A stretch of DNA of 14,822 nucleotides from positions 1 to 14,822 of the forward strand of contig JAGXLH010000032.1 of the NCBI GenBank assembly GCA_018334795.1, in the 5' to 3' direction. Below, one piece after another: positions 1-7,297 of this stretch. Within the stretch, counting starts at the first letter, position 1. Each line of letters opens with the position of its first letter. The notes under the pieces were generated by a model that was given only the letters and a program-made list of their open reading frames with translations, searched no databases and was not told the DNA's origin. This DNA is from Thermoplasmatota archaeon (lineage in GTDB: Archaea > Thermoplasmatota > E2 > DHVEG-1). Position numbers and translations under genes: made by a program.

Positions 1-20
1 AAAATTAATAAATTTAAAAA

Positions 21-31
21 GATTTATATAG
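21..31 (+). promoter_or_regulatory. Putative TATA box of the small gene at 66
   Basis: TTTATATA preceded by a purine-rich run lies about 40 nt upstream of the ATG at 66. That spacing would put a transcript start near position 52 and leave a leader of about 14 nt carrying a GTGAG element. The call rests on position and composition only. Confidence 0.4.
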
Positions 32-65
32 AAAATCCAATATATTTTGTTGAAGTGAGAGATGT

Positions 66-284
66 ATGATGCTTAAAGATTACTCTGAGGAGATTGATTT
101 TTCAGTAAAAATGAATAAACTACATACCCCTATTCCATGGAAGAAAATATTAAAAAAAGTTAAACGAGAAAAAAAATCATATGACGAACGTGACTACGCG
201 TATGGGATTTATCAAATTCTACCCAGTCCAAAAGAAAAAGAAGAAGAATTAATACTTAGTCCAGTATCAGAACTGATTTGCTAG
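66..284 (+). CDS. Small charged hypothetical protein (72 aa)
   Basis: I do not recognise this protein. It is 72 residues, rich in Lys and Glu, with no membrane segment or signal peptide. A basic stretch (residues 26-37, IleLeuLysLysValLysArgGluLysLys) is followed by an acidic KEKEEE tail near residues 56-61. Support for a real gene is a TATA-like box at 21-31, a GTGAG element 6 nt upstream, and two consecutive in-frame ATGs (66 and 69). An earlier ATG at 62 stops after four codons. It converges on, and overlaps by 18 bp, the 3' end of the CrtI-like gene on the other strand. The run encoding its charged tail reads as a T-rich tract on the opposite strand and may end transcription of that operon. 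It could instead be a chance open frame. Confidence 0.45.
   Translation: MMLKDYSEEIDFSVKMNKLHTPIPWKKILKKVKREKKSYDERDYAYGIYQILPSPKEKEEELILSPVSELIC
230..250 (-). terminator. T-rich tract downstream of the minus-strand CrtI-like gene
   Basis: The A/G-rich run at 230-250 reads as a C/T-rich stretch with TTTTT on the minus strand, 17-37 nt past the stop of the minus-strand oxidoreductase gene. Archaeal intrinsic termination mainly uses U-rich tracts without a needed hairpin. The tract also encodes the Lys/Glu tail of the small plus-strand gene. Confidence 0.35.
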
Positions 285-1658
285 TAATCGAGCTGAATTT
301 AATGCACAATTAAAACCAATTCCCATTGCTTTTACACCATCTCCAATCACATACAAATTTTGTATTGGTGTTTCAATCGATGGTTTGGAATTATCAATCG
401 TTTTCGCAACACCATCCAGATGCCAAACTGATGGATACAAAGCCCAATTCAATTTTTGATCATAATCCGGAATAAGCCGGGCTAAATTTTTATCAAGAAT
501 TTGTCGTAATCTTTGCAACACCTTCTTTTGTTTCGCTTCTTCAGGCGTGCAAATAATGTAGGCCTGTACCAGTTTTTCCTGACTTGGACTAATAGATGCT
601 TCAGGTGCAGCCGCCATAAAATCAATCATTCCCACAGCATCATTACCATCAACTCCCGCATTTCGCTCAATGAAATGAAATGTTTTTCCAATTAATTCAT
701 TAGGAACATCTGAAAGTGAATAATAGCCACTGAGACTTCCAGTACCCGTAAGATTTTTTATTGTTCTAACATATGATTTCGGAAATGCGGATTCATCCGA
801 ATAATTGAAAAGAGATTGTAATAATCCAGAATAAATAATGTAATCATAGAAAACAACATCATCTTCTATCCGAACACTTACCGCTTTACCTTGATTTATA
901 TTGATACGATCAACAGCAGTATTCAATCGGATAGAACCACCATACGTTTTAATAATATCAGATAATTTCTCATGAATAACGCCCAATCCTCCTTTTGGAT
1001 AACCAACGGGTTTTGATCCACGATATAAATTTCGTTGAGCTCGAAACATTTCTCCAGTAGAAACCCGATCAAGATTGTTAACTGTAGTAATCGATCTGGA
1101 AAAAATTTCAAGGATAAGTTTCATGTTTCCTTTTCCATATCGTTTGATGGTTTCTGTTATTGAAACATCATCAAGCTTTTTGAGTGTTTTTTCACTAGCA
1201 AAAAGCAACCGAAGGATATTAGGTAGAATTTTTAATTTATCCATTTTTGATAAAAACGGAAACTGGTACCCCTCCTCATCTATGAATCCAACATAGGATT
1301 CTAAAAAATCGACATGTTCATCAAACTTTTTGAGCACCTCATTAAGATTAGAAAGCACTCCGCCACCAATTGCATGATATCCAAGATCAAGCAAATAACC
1401 ATCTAATAAACGTTGATCAATGATGGTTTGTAAATCAGGATTGGAAAATGCGATGAATGAATGATAATCTGACAATAAACGAGTATATTCCATCTTAGTT
1501 AATGAATCTGCAGAAACTGATAATGCTCTCCCGCCAAGAACGGGTTCTTTTTCATAAACAGTGACCAGGTATCCTTTTTTTGAAAGAAGTGCTGCAGCGG
1601 TAAGACCTGCAATACCTGCACCTATGATACAAATTCTTTTTTTGTTTACCTGTTGCAT
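267..1658 (-). CDS. CrtI-like FAD-dependent oxidoreductase (phytoene desaturase family)
   Basis: A 463-aa flavoprotein of the CrtI/amine-oxidase superfamily. The N-terminal Rossmann motif GAGIAG is at residues 13-18, the acidic residue of the second strand is in VYEKE (33-37), and GGRA follows at 42-45. The C-terminal FAD motif PIQNLYVIGDG with GIGFNCALNSAR is at about 431-458. This layout is that of carotenoid desaturases, isomerases and related oxidases. At 463 aa it is somewhat shorter than typical bacterial CrtI (about 490-510). The start at 1658 is 7 nt after the stop of the upstream UbiA gene, so the two are almost surely co-transcribed. The UbiA and CrtC-like neighbours suggest a role in desaturating an isoprenoid chain. 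The family is confident. The substrate is inferred, and another polyprenyl lipid is possible. Confidence 0.85.
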   Translation of the reverse strand: MQQVNKKRICIIGAGIAGLTAAALLSKKGYLVTVYEKEPVLGGRALSVSADSLTKMEYTRLLSDYHSFIAFSNPDLQTIIDQRLLDGYLLDLGYHAIGGGVLSNLNEVLKKFDEHVDFLESYVGFIDEEGYQFPFLSKMDKLKILPNILRLLFASEKTLKKLDDVSITETIKRYGKGNMKLILEIFSRSITTVNNLDRVSTGEMFRAQRNLYRGSKPVGYPKGGLGVIHEKLSDIIKTYGGSIRLNTAVDRININQGKAVSVRIEDDVVFYDYIIYSGLLQSLFNYSDESAFPKSYVRTIKNLTGTGSLSGYYSLSDVPNELIGKTFHFIERNAGVDGNDAVGMIDFMAAAPEASISPSQEKLVQAYIICTPEEAKQKKVLQRLRQILDKNLARLIPDYDQKLNWALYPSVWHLDGVAKTIDNSKPSIETPIQNLYVIGDGVKAMGIGFNCALNSARLLANQF

Positions 1659-1665
1659 AGTTTTT

Positions 1666-2673
1666 CTACATCCGAGGTTGTAATAATTTAACTCCGGTCA
1701 ACGGAGTAAAAACAAGATACCAAATAATTGGAAGGAAAATTAGAATCAACGCAGGAATCACATCAATAAGTGATAGAAGCATTAATGGAACTAAGGAATA
1801 CCTTAAAAATGATTGAATGCTGATATATTTCCGTATTTTACCTCGATCAAATTGTTTTAACGTTAGTAATTTCAGACTGAAAAATAAGACTCCTGCTGAA
1901 GCAATTCCTAAAATGAGAAGTTGCCATGAATAAAATGGTTTATCAAAGAAAACAAAAGGAACAAATAAAAGAAGTATCGAACTAAGTCTTACACTCATTG
2001 ATAGAATTTTAAAGGATAATGGAATGAACAATCGGTCTTGATTTACGCTTACTCCAAAGCGAAGTGCTATATTGTTTACATTCATGATTACATCATGATC
2101 TGCATCTTTGATACCTCCTTCAATAGCATTCATGTGAAAGAGATTATTAAAAGTTAAAACAAAAATAATCCATGTGAACAATGTTGGTTCTTTGTTCAAA
2201 GCAAATGCACCTATCAAAAAAATGAATGCAACAGAAAGTGCTACAAGGATATCTGAAGCAAATATTTTTTTTCCATAGACATCATAGATACTTCCAAGAA
2301 TCCAAGCGATCAAAATAAATAGTACTGAACTAAATCGAAGTGCGGTGATGGTTTCACCATAAAATAAAATGAAAAAGGTCACAAACGTTAGCATGATCAT
2401 AGTAAAACAGATCCATAAGGCAGCTTGTTGGGAAATTGACCCGCTGACTAATGGTCGATCTTTTAATTCTTTTGATTGTTTATCAACTTCAATATCAACG
2501 TAATCATTTAATACAAAACCAAAAATAGATGAATACGCACCAAGTAAAAATAGAAGTGAAAGAGTTACTAAATCAAAAGTTTCTACGGTCATCGCTGCGA
2601 TAACTGGTGGGATGGCAAGTCCGCCTAAACCAGGGAATCGTAAAAGAACAAGGTAATCAGCAATTTTTCCCAT
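1666..2673 (-). CDS. UbiA-family polyprenyltransferase (second of a tandem pair)
   Basis: A 335-aa integral membrane prenyltransferase of the UbiA superfamily, with about eight or nine hydrophobic segments. The first Asp-rich motif, NDYVDIEVD, is at residues 57-65 and is followed by SKELKDRPLVSG. The second, KDADHD (D190 and D194), is at about 189-194. These bind the Mg-diphosphate of the prenyl donor. The start at 2673 (MGKIADYL) makes the protein almost the same length as its upstream paralogue and places the first helix as in the family. An in-frame ATG at 2748 would add 25 residues, overlap the previous gene by 32 bp and has no good ribosome site. It shares the C-terminal LLQP(K/R)..M ending with the upstream copy. 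Likely activity is transfer of a polyprenyl group to a lipid or carotenoid. A lycopene-elongase-like role is a guess from context. Confidence 0.85.
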   Translation of the reverse strand: MGKIADYLVLLRFPGLGGLAIPPVIAAMTVETFDLVTLSLLFLLGAYSSIFGFVLNDYVDIEVDKQSKELKDRPLVSGSISQQAALWICFTMIMLTFVTFFILFYGETITALRFSSVLFILIAWILGSIYDVYGKKIFASDILVALSVAFIFLIGAFALNKEPTLFTWIIFVLTFNNLFHMNAIEGGIKDADHDVIMNVNNIALRFGVSVNQDRLFIPLSFKILSMSVRLSSILLLFVPFVFFDKPFYSWQLLILGIASAGVLFFSLKLLTLKQFDRGKIRKYISIQSFLRYSLVPLMLLSLIDVIPALILIFLPIIWYLVFTPLTGVKLLQPRM

Positions 2674-2716
2674 GAAGGTATTGAAAAAAACTGAGGTATT
2701 TGAGTTTTTTCTTTTT

Positions 2717-3727
2717 TTACATGGTTTTTGGTTGTAACAGGGTACCATGCAAAATAAGATTTGACAGAATAAAGCCTAATGCAGGGAAGAATACAAGAAT
2801 TCCTGCCCATGGATTAAGCGTCATAAGCAGTATTGGAACCAAAGCAAAATTAATCATGTAATGACTGCCAATAATGGTTCGTGCTTTTTTTCGATTAAAC
2901 GTTCCCATATTCATCAGTTGATGGGATAAAAAAAGCATCATTCCACTAATGACTCCAAGCGTTAACAACTGAAACATAGTTAAGAAAAGAGACTTGGTGA
3001 ACATTTCTATAATGAAAAAAGGAGTGAAAATAAGGATTATATCTATGATTTGAATAGTGAATGCTAGCAGTTGAAATGATTTAGATGAGTATAATCTTTT
3101 ATTTTTTACACGAACGCCTAATTTCACTGCTGCGGTGTTTGCTCCACTTTGATAATCATTTTCTATATCTTTTAATCCTCCAGCGACAATCTGCATGAAC
3201 AACACTTGTATTGAACCAAGTATGCATACGAACCATGCAAGAAGTGTTATATCCGATAAATGTTGAACTTGTGTGGAAGCACCATACAAGATGAAGAAGA
3301 AAATTCCAAGTGCGACAAGAATATCCATGAATGGAAATTTTTTACTGATTAAATCATACAAAATAATACATGATGCTGAAGCAGCAAGGATGATCAATGG
3401 AAAATAATTGGATGAAATATATGAAAGGCCAACTGCTATAAAAAAGGCTAGAAGGATACAAAACAGAGCGAAAATCCAAGCATTTTTTAGAGAAATGGTT
3501 CCACTGATTAAGGGACGATCACTAATTTCTTTAGATGTTTTATCGATTTTATAGTCAATGATATCATTAAATACAAATCCAAATGTATGACCAAAAAAAC
3601 CAATCAGAAATAAAATAAGTAAAATTAAAATATTGTATTGTTGCATTGCAATTGCACCCATAACCGGTGAGATTCCAGTTAATACTGCATTAAAAGATCT
3701 GGCTAATTTCAAATACTCTCGAATCAT
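2717..3727 (-). CDS. UbiA-family polyprenyltransferase (first of a tandem pair)
   Basis: A 336-aa UbiA-superfamily membrane enzyme. The first Asp-rich motif, NDIIDYKID, is at residues 54-62, followed by KTSKEISDRPLISG. The second, KDIEND (D187 and D191), is at 186-191. Many hydrophobic helices span the whole length. It is paralogous to the next gene downstream, from the N-terminus (YLKLARSFNAVL against YLVLLRFPGLGG) to the last residues (LLQPKTM against LLQPRM). It leads a minus-strand operon (this gene, the second UbiA, the CrtI-like gene). A TATA-like TTTTTAAAT about 32 nt upstream of the start predicts a nearly leaderless transcript. Archaeol synthesis also uses a UbiA enzyme (digeranylgeranylglyceryl phosphate synthase), so one copy could serve membrane lipids. 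The duplication and the carotenoid-type neighbours argue for a specialised pathway. Confidence 0.86.
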   Translation of the reverse strand: MIREYLKLARSFNAVLTGISPVMGAIAMQQYNILILLILFLIGFFGHTFGFVFNDIIDYKIDKTSKEISDRPLISGTISLKNAWIFALFCILLAFFIAVGLSYISSNYFPLIILAASASCIILYDLISKKFPFMDILVALGIFFFILYGASTQVQHLSDITLLAWFVCILGSIQVLFMQIVAGGLKDIENDYQSGANTAAVKLGVRVKNKRLYSSKSFQLLAFTIQIIDIILIFTPFFIIEMFTKSLFLTMFQLLTLGVISGMMLFLSHQLMNMGTFNRKKARTIIGSHYMINFALVPILLMTLNPWAGILVFFPALGFILSNLILHGTLLQPKTM

Positions 3728-3729
3728 AT

Positions 3730-3739
3730 TGACTAGTCA
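3730..3739. promoter_or_regulatory. 10-bp palindrome TGACTAGTCA at the UbiA operon start
   Basis: A perfect 10-bp palindrome sits 2 nt upstream of the UbiA start codon at 3727 and overlaps the transcript start predicted from the TATA-like box at 3755-3763. That is a usual place for a repressor operator in archaea. A palindrome this short can occur by chance. Confidence 0.3.
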
Positions 3740-3754
3740 TGAAAACGAGATCAC

Positions 3755-3763
3755 ATTTAAAAA
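3755..3763 (-). promoter_or_regulatory. Putative TATA box of the UbiA-CrtI-like operon
   Basis: On the minus strand this reads TTTTTAAAT, centred about 32 nt before the ATG at 3727, in the 80-bp region shared with the divergent CrtC-like gene. It predicts a leader of only a few nucleotides, in keeping with the lack of a Shine-Dalgarno site. Confidence 0.4.
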
Positions 3764-3807
3764 TATCGAATAAAAAAAAATTATGTAACTTTATTTGATG
3801 ATAAATT

Positions 3808-4812
3808 ATGAATGAACAAAAATTGCCTTCTGTTAGATATTTGCCTGCCCAAAAGATTCTTCCAAAGGATGATGCATTTCACGGATCTAAGTATATTTTA
3901 GATATTGAGTGGTGGTATTTTGATGCGGTTTTTGAAAATGGATTAAGTGCTCATATTGGATTTCGTTTATATCATATACGTGAAATTGGTGTGTTACAAG
4001 CCCGCATTAATCTGTATAAACATGGAACTCTCATTAAAGAAAAGATTCATAGATTCTTCTTATCTAATATCATAATTGATAAGGAAAAACCAATTATTAT
4101 CATAAATGGTAAAAAAGTTGTTTCTTTAAATATTGATAAAAAAAACCAAAATAAACCTTGGATGTATACCATTAATCTTTCAATCGAAGATGTTTTCATT
4201 AATCTTATTTTCACAAGCCTATCAGACGGATGGAAAATAGAAACAGACTCTACTTGCTGGACAGTACCACTTCCCAAAGCTAACGTAACAGGTACCATTT
4301 CATTTGAAGGAAAAACTGAAAAGGTAAAAGGAAGCGGGTATCATGATCATAATTGGGGATATTCACCAACAACAGTTATTCAAAACTTTGGATGGTATTG
4401 GGGTCGTATAACCGCTGAAAAATTACACGTCACCTGGGCAAACACCATTATTTCAAAAACAAAACAAGACCTCATCACTGTGGTAAACAAACCATATTTA
4501 GAAAATAATGAACCTCCGTTTTTCACTAGCATACATCCAAATGAAATTAAACTTAAAACAAAAAATTACAAAAAATATAATAATTTTTTAATTCCACAAT
4601 CATTTAAGCTTATCTTCAACCAACAAAACACATCATCACAACCCCCCGTATCTGGAAAACTAACAATGAACACAATAGATATTCATTACGATAAGATTTT
4701 TATTATCAACTATTGGCGATACCATGTCAATGTTTCTGGAACTATTACCTATGGATCCTTTAAAGAAACGTTAAAAAACAAATCACAAATCATCGAATAT
4801 TTACGATTTTGA
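3808..4812 (+). CDS. CrtC/AttH-like lipocalin-fold protein (carotenoid 1,2-hydratase family)
   Basis: A 334-aa protein resembling the CrtC/AttH group, which includes hydroxyneurosporene synthase (carotenoid 1,2-hydratase) and is built from two lipocalin-like beta barrels. Key signatures are DIEWWYFDAVFENG at residues 32-45, with the Trp-Trp-Tyr typical of the first barrel, and GSGYHDHNWG at 175-184 followed by NFGWYWGRI at 193-201. The His-Asp-His-Asn block lies in the putative active site of the family. There is no evident signal peptide. The start at 3808 has no Shine-Dalgarno site and the gap to the divergent UbiA gene is only 80 bp, so a shared regulatory region is likely. CrtC enzymes hydrate the end C=C bond of acyclic carotenoids. 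Members of this fold also include AttH-like proteins and fungal cyclases, so the reaction is not proven. The neighbours favour an isoprenoid substrate. Confidence 0.78.
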   Translation: MNEQKLPSVRYLPAQKILPKDDAFHGSKYILDIEWWYFDAVFENGLSAHIGFRLYHIREIGVLQARINLYKHGTLIKEKIHRFFLSNIIIDKEKPIIIINGKKVVSLNIDKKNQNKPWMYTINLSIEDVFINLIFTSLSDGWKIETDSTCWTVPLPKANVTGTISFEGKTEKVKGSGYHDHNWGYSPTTVIQNFGWYWGRITAEKLHVTWANTIISKTKQDLITVVNKPYLENNEPPFFTSIHPNEIKLKTKNYKKYNNFLIPQSFKLIFNQQNTSSQPPVSGKLTMNTIDIHYDKIFIINYWRYHVNVSGTITYGSFKETLKNKSQIIEYLRF

Positions 4813-4859
4813 AATTTATTTAGAAAAAAAATCATAAAAATATTCCTTTTTCAACAGTA

Positions 4860-4872
4860 AAATATGTATACT
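4860..4872 (+). promoter_or_regulatory. Putative TATA box of the threonine dehydrogenase gene
   Basis: AAATATGTATACTA lies about 55 nt upstream of the ATG at 4922. It predicts a transcript start near 4890, past the alternative ATG at 4877, which supports the 4922 start. Confidence 0.3.
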
Positions 4873-4921
4873 ATCTATGAATACAACTCGACAAGAATAT
4901 CATAAGGAGATTGAAAGTTCA

Positions 4922-5899
4922 ATGAGTCAAAAAACAATGAAACGAATACTAATCACAGGCGCAGCAGGCCAAATAGGATCAGAACTAACAATGGCACTCC
5001 GTGAGAAATATGGTAATGACAACGTCGTAGCAACTGGAAGAAAAACTAAGCCAAGTGAAACCGTTCTTAACTCAGGACCTTTTGAATATATCGATGTTAC
5101 CAAAAAAGAAACCATTGAAGAAATGATTGAAAAATATGATATTGACACCATCTATAACATGGCCGCTATTCTCTCAGCAGTTGGAGAAGACCATCCACAA
5201 TTGTGTTGGAATGTGAACATGAATGGATTATACAACATTTTAGATTTAGCAATTGAGCATCAATTAACAAGAATCTTTGTTCCTAGTTCAATTGCTGTTT
5301 TTGGACCTGAAACCCCAAAACAAAACACGCCACAAGAAACTGTGCTAAAACCAACTACCATGTATGGAGTAACTAAAGTTTCTGGTGAATTACTGGGGGA
5401 TTATTACGCAAAAAAATATGGTATTGATATTCGAGGAATGAGGTATCCGGGAATCATTAGTAATGAAACACTTCCTGGCGGAGGTACTACAGATTACGCA
5501 GTGGAAATCTTTTATGAGGCAATAAAAAACAAAAAATATACTTGTTTTGTAAAAAAAGACACTATGCTTCCTATGATGTATATGCCAGATTGCATCAAAG
5601 CAACCATTGATCTCATGGAAGCAGATCCAAGTAAACTCAAACATCATTGCGATTTCAATGTTACCGCGATGAGTTTTTCTGCTGAAGATCTTGCTCATGA
5701 AATCAAAAAACATATTCCTGAATTTAAATGTGAATATAAGCCTGACTTCAGACAAAAAATCGCTGAATCCTGGCCACAGACAATTGATGATTCTGCAGCA
5801 CAAAAAGAATGGGGTTGGAATCCAGATTTTGATTTAGCTAAGATGACTGAGGACATGGTCAATGTGCTCAGCCAACGATATGAATCAAAGGGATTTTAA
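4922..5899 (+). CDS. L-threonine 3-dehydrogenase, SDR type
   Basis: A 325-aa NAD-dependent dehydrogenase of the extended short-chain (epimerase-like) family. It oxidises L-threonine to 2-amino-3-oxobutyrate, which is then split to glycine and acetyl-CoA or decays to aminoacetone. The Rossmann motif GAAGQIG is at residues 13-19 and the catalytic Tyr-xxx-Lys (YGVTK) at 148-152. The blocks MRYPGIIS, GGGTTDYAVEIFYEA and LPMMYMPD match my memory of SDR-type threonine dehydrogenases such as that of Thermoplasma volcanium. They set it apart from sugar-nucleotide epimerases. I chose ATG 4922 because AAGGAG at 4904-4909 precedes it by 12 nt and only a few residues then precede the Rossmann strand. ATG 4877 would add 15 residues. 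No 2-amino-3-ketobutyrate CoA ligase gene is nearby. A T-rich tract follows at 5924-5936. Confidence 0.9.
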   Translation: MSQKTMKRILITGAAGQIGSELTMALREKYGNDNVVATGRKTKPSETVLNSGPFEYIDVTKKETIEEMIEKYDIDTIYNMAAILSAVGEDHPQLCWNVNMNGLYNILDLAIEHQLTRIFVPSSIAVFGPETPKQNTPQETVLKPTTMYGVTKVSGELLGDYYAKKYGIDIRGMRYPGIISNETLPGGGTTDYAVEIFYEAIKNKKYTCFVKKDTMLPMMYMPDCIKATIDLMEADPSKLKHHCDFNVTAMSFSAEDLAHEIKKHIPEFKCEYKPDFRQKIAESWPQTIDDSAAQKEWGWNPDFDLAKMTEDMVNVLSQRYESKGF

Positions 5900-5923
5900 A
5901 AAAAGGTAAGACTAATCCCGTTC

Positions 5924-5936
5924 ATTTTTCCTTTTT
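5924..5936 (+). terminator. T-rich terminator after threonine dehydrogenase
   Basis: TTTTTCCTTTTT lies 25 nt past the threonine dehydrogenase stop codon and before the aldolase promoter. This fits archaeal U-tract termination and suggests the aldolase has its own transcript. Confidence 0.4.
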
Positions 5937-5955
5937 AAATCATATGATGCAAAAG

Positions 5956-5968
5956 GAAATACTTTTAA
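5956..5968 (+). promoter_or_regulatory. Putative promoter of the aldolase gene
   Basis: GGAAATACTTTTAA lies about 50 nt upstream of the aldolase ATG and combines a purine-rich BRE-like part with a TATA-like part. The predicted transcript start near 5992 leaves a leader of about 25 nt, which carries the GAGGAG ribosome site at 5999-6004. Confidence 0.4.
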
Positions 5969-6016
5969 CCATGGAACGTATCACTTGATTATTACGTTGA
6001 GGAGAGATGAAATCTT

Positions 6017-7120
6017 ATGCAAAATCTTAAACAGGTTGAACCATCACAACGAGCTGATATAGATACTATTCGAAAATATTTGGGAGAAGAATCCGACTGG
6101 TTGCTCAATCATGAAAGCAACAAAATTCCAAAAGAACACTTGTACTTACCAGGCCCTGATTTTATAGATCGTGTTTATACGGACTCAGATAGAAACGAAC
6201 AAGTTCTCAGGAATTTATCATCACTTTTTAATCATGGTCGCTTACGTGGCACAGGATATGTTTCAATTTTACCAGTGGATCAAGGAATTGAACATTCCGC
6301 GATGGCATCATTTACTCCAAATCCAGCATATTTTGATCCTGAAAACATCATTAAATTAGCAATGAAAGGTGGATGCAATGGTGTGGCTAGTACACTTGGT
6401 GTACTTGGCTCAATTTCAAGGAAATATGCTCATAAAATACCATTTATCGTTAAGTTAAATCATAATGAACTTATGACATATCCAAATCATTATGACCAAA
6501 TTATGTTTGCTTCAGTAAAACAAGCATGGAACCTAGGCGCGGCTGCAGTCGGCGCAACTATCTATTTTGGATCAGAAGAATCAGATAGACAAATCATTGA
6601 AGTAAGTAAAGCTTTTCAAAAAGCCCATGAACTAGGTATGGCAACAGTTCTCTGGTGTTACCTACGAAACAGCGCATATAACATAGAAGATAGAAATTAT
6701 CATTCATCAGCAGATTTAACGGGACAAGCAAATCATCTTGGTGTAACTATCCAAGCAGATATTGTCAAACAAAAACAACCTACCATTAACGGTGGTTATG
6801 ACGTAATAAATAAACATGAAAAATATGGAAAATTTGATCCTCGTGCGTATACTGAACTATCTTCAGATCACCCAATTGATTTAACCCGGTATCAAATTCT
6901 TAATAGTTATAATGGTCGATCAGGATTGATTAATTCAGGTGGGGCTTCTGGAGAAAATGATTTTCAACAAGCCGTTCGTACCGCAGTTATTAACAAACGA
7001 GCTGGTGGTACAGGACTAATTTCTGGAAGAAAAGCGTTTCAACGACCAATGGACGAAGGAATAAAACTTTTGAATGCAATTCAAAATGTGTATTTATGTG
7101 ATGATGTGACCATCGCTTAA
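6017..7120 (+). CDS. fbaB: Class I fructose-bisphosphate aldolase, FbaB/DhnA family
   Basis: A 367-aa class I (Schiff-base) fructose-1,6-bisphosphate aldolase that interconverts fructose-bisphosphate with the two triose phosphates in glycolysis and gluconeogenesis. Nearly every block matches my memory of Escherichia coli FbaB (350 aa): LPVDQGIEHSA (85-95), VKLNHNE (145-151), GATIYFGSEES (179-189), ADLTGQANHL (232-241), ADIVKQK (247-253) and AVINKRAGGTGLISGRKAF near the C-terminus. The Schiff-base lysine is probably K251 in IVKQK. Well-studied archaeal class I aldolases such as that of Thermoproteus tenax are about 260 aa and much more divergent, so this is the long bacterial-type form and may have been gained by transfer. 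The start is fixed by GAGGAG at 5999-6004; an ATG at 6007 stops after seven codons. Confidence 0.95.
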   Translation: MQNLKQVEPSQRADIDTIRKYLGEESDWLLNHESNKIPKEHLYLPGPDFIDRVYTDSDRNEQVLRNLSSLFNHGRLRGTGYVSILPVDQGIEHSAMASFTPNPAYFDPENIIKLAMKGGCNGVASTLGVLGSISRKYAHKIPFIVKLNHNELMTYPNHYDQIMFASVKQAWNLGAAAVGATIYFGSEESDRQIIEVSKAFQKAHELGMATVLWCYLRNSAYNIEDRNYHSSADLTGQANHLGVTIQADIVKQKQPTINGGYDVINKHEKYGKFDPRAYTELSSDHPIDLTRYQILNSYNGRSGLINSGGASGENDFQQAVRTAVINKRAGGTGLISGRKAFQRPMDEGIKLLNAIQNVYLCDDVTIA

Positions 7121-7152
7121 ATTCAGATAAAACGATTTTTAAAATCTTTACC

Positions 7153-7174
7153 TTTTTTCAATTTTTTTTGTTTT
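7153..7174 (+). terminator. T-rich terminator after the aldolase gene
   Basis: Two long T runs (six and eight) lie 33-54 nt past the aldolase stop, in the gap before the topoisomerase operon. This is a typical archaeal U-tract terminator with no strong hairpin. Confidence 0.5.
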
Positions 7175-7218
7175 GATAGTGTGAGGATAATGCAATTTTT
7201 GTTTTTCTTGAAGGCATA

Positions 7219-7230
7219 TGTTTATAATTA
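7219..7230 (+). promoter_or_regulatory. Putative TATA box of the topoisomerase VI operon
   Basis: TTTATAATTA is centred near 7225, about 70 nt before the top6B ATG. It predicts a transcript start near 7250 and a leader of about 47 nt that contains the AGGTG ribosome site at 7284-7288. Confidence 0.45.
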
Positions 7231-7297
7231 TCTTTTTGATACAAGTAATGGGATGGAAATATTACCTCCAACTTATGATTAAAAGGTGTCGTTGACT

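Noticed and set aside
2674..2748. Extension of the second UbiA gene to ATG 2748
   Set aside because: It overlaps the upstream gene by 32 bp, has no ribosome site and adds 25 residues absent from the paralogue; ATG 2673 gives matching lengths.
5390..5803. A 137-codon open frame antisense to threonine dehydrogenase
   Set aside because: It lies wholly inside a strongly conserved gene and encodes a Cys/Phe/His-rich product without a start context or recognisable domain.
7286..7297. GTG start four codons upstream of the top6B ATG
   Set aside because: It falls inside the AGGTG ribosome site that serves ATG 7298 and has no site of its own.
7121..7297. Possible small RNA in the gap before the topoisomerase operon
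   Set aside because: Only T-rich runs and a weak near-palindrome (7134-7146) were seen; no stable fold, box C/D or tRNA features.
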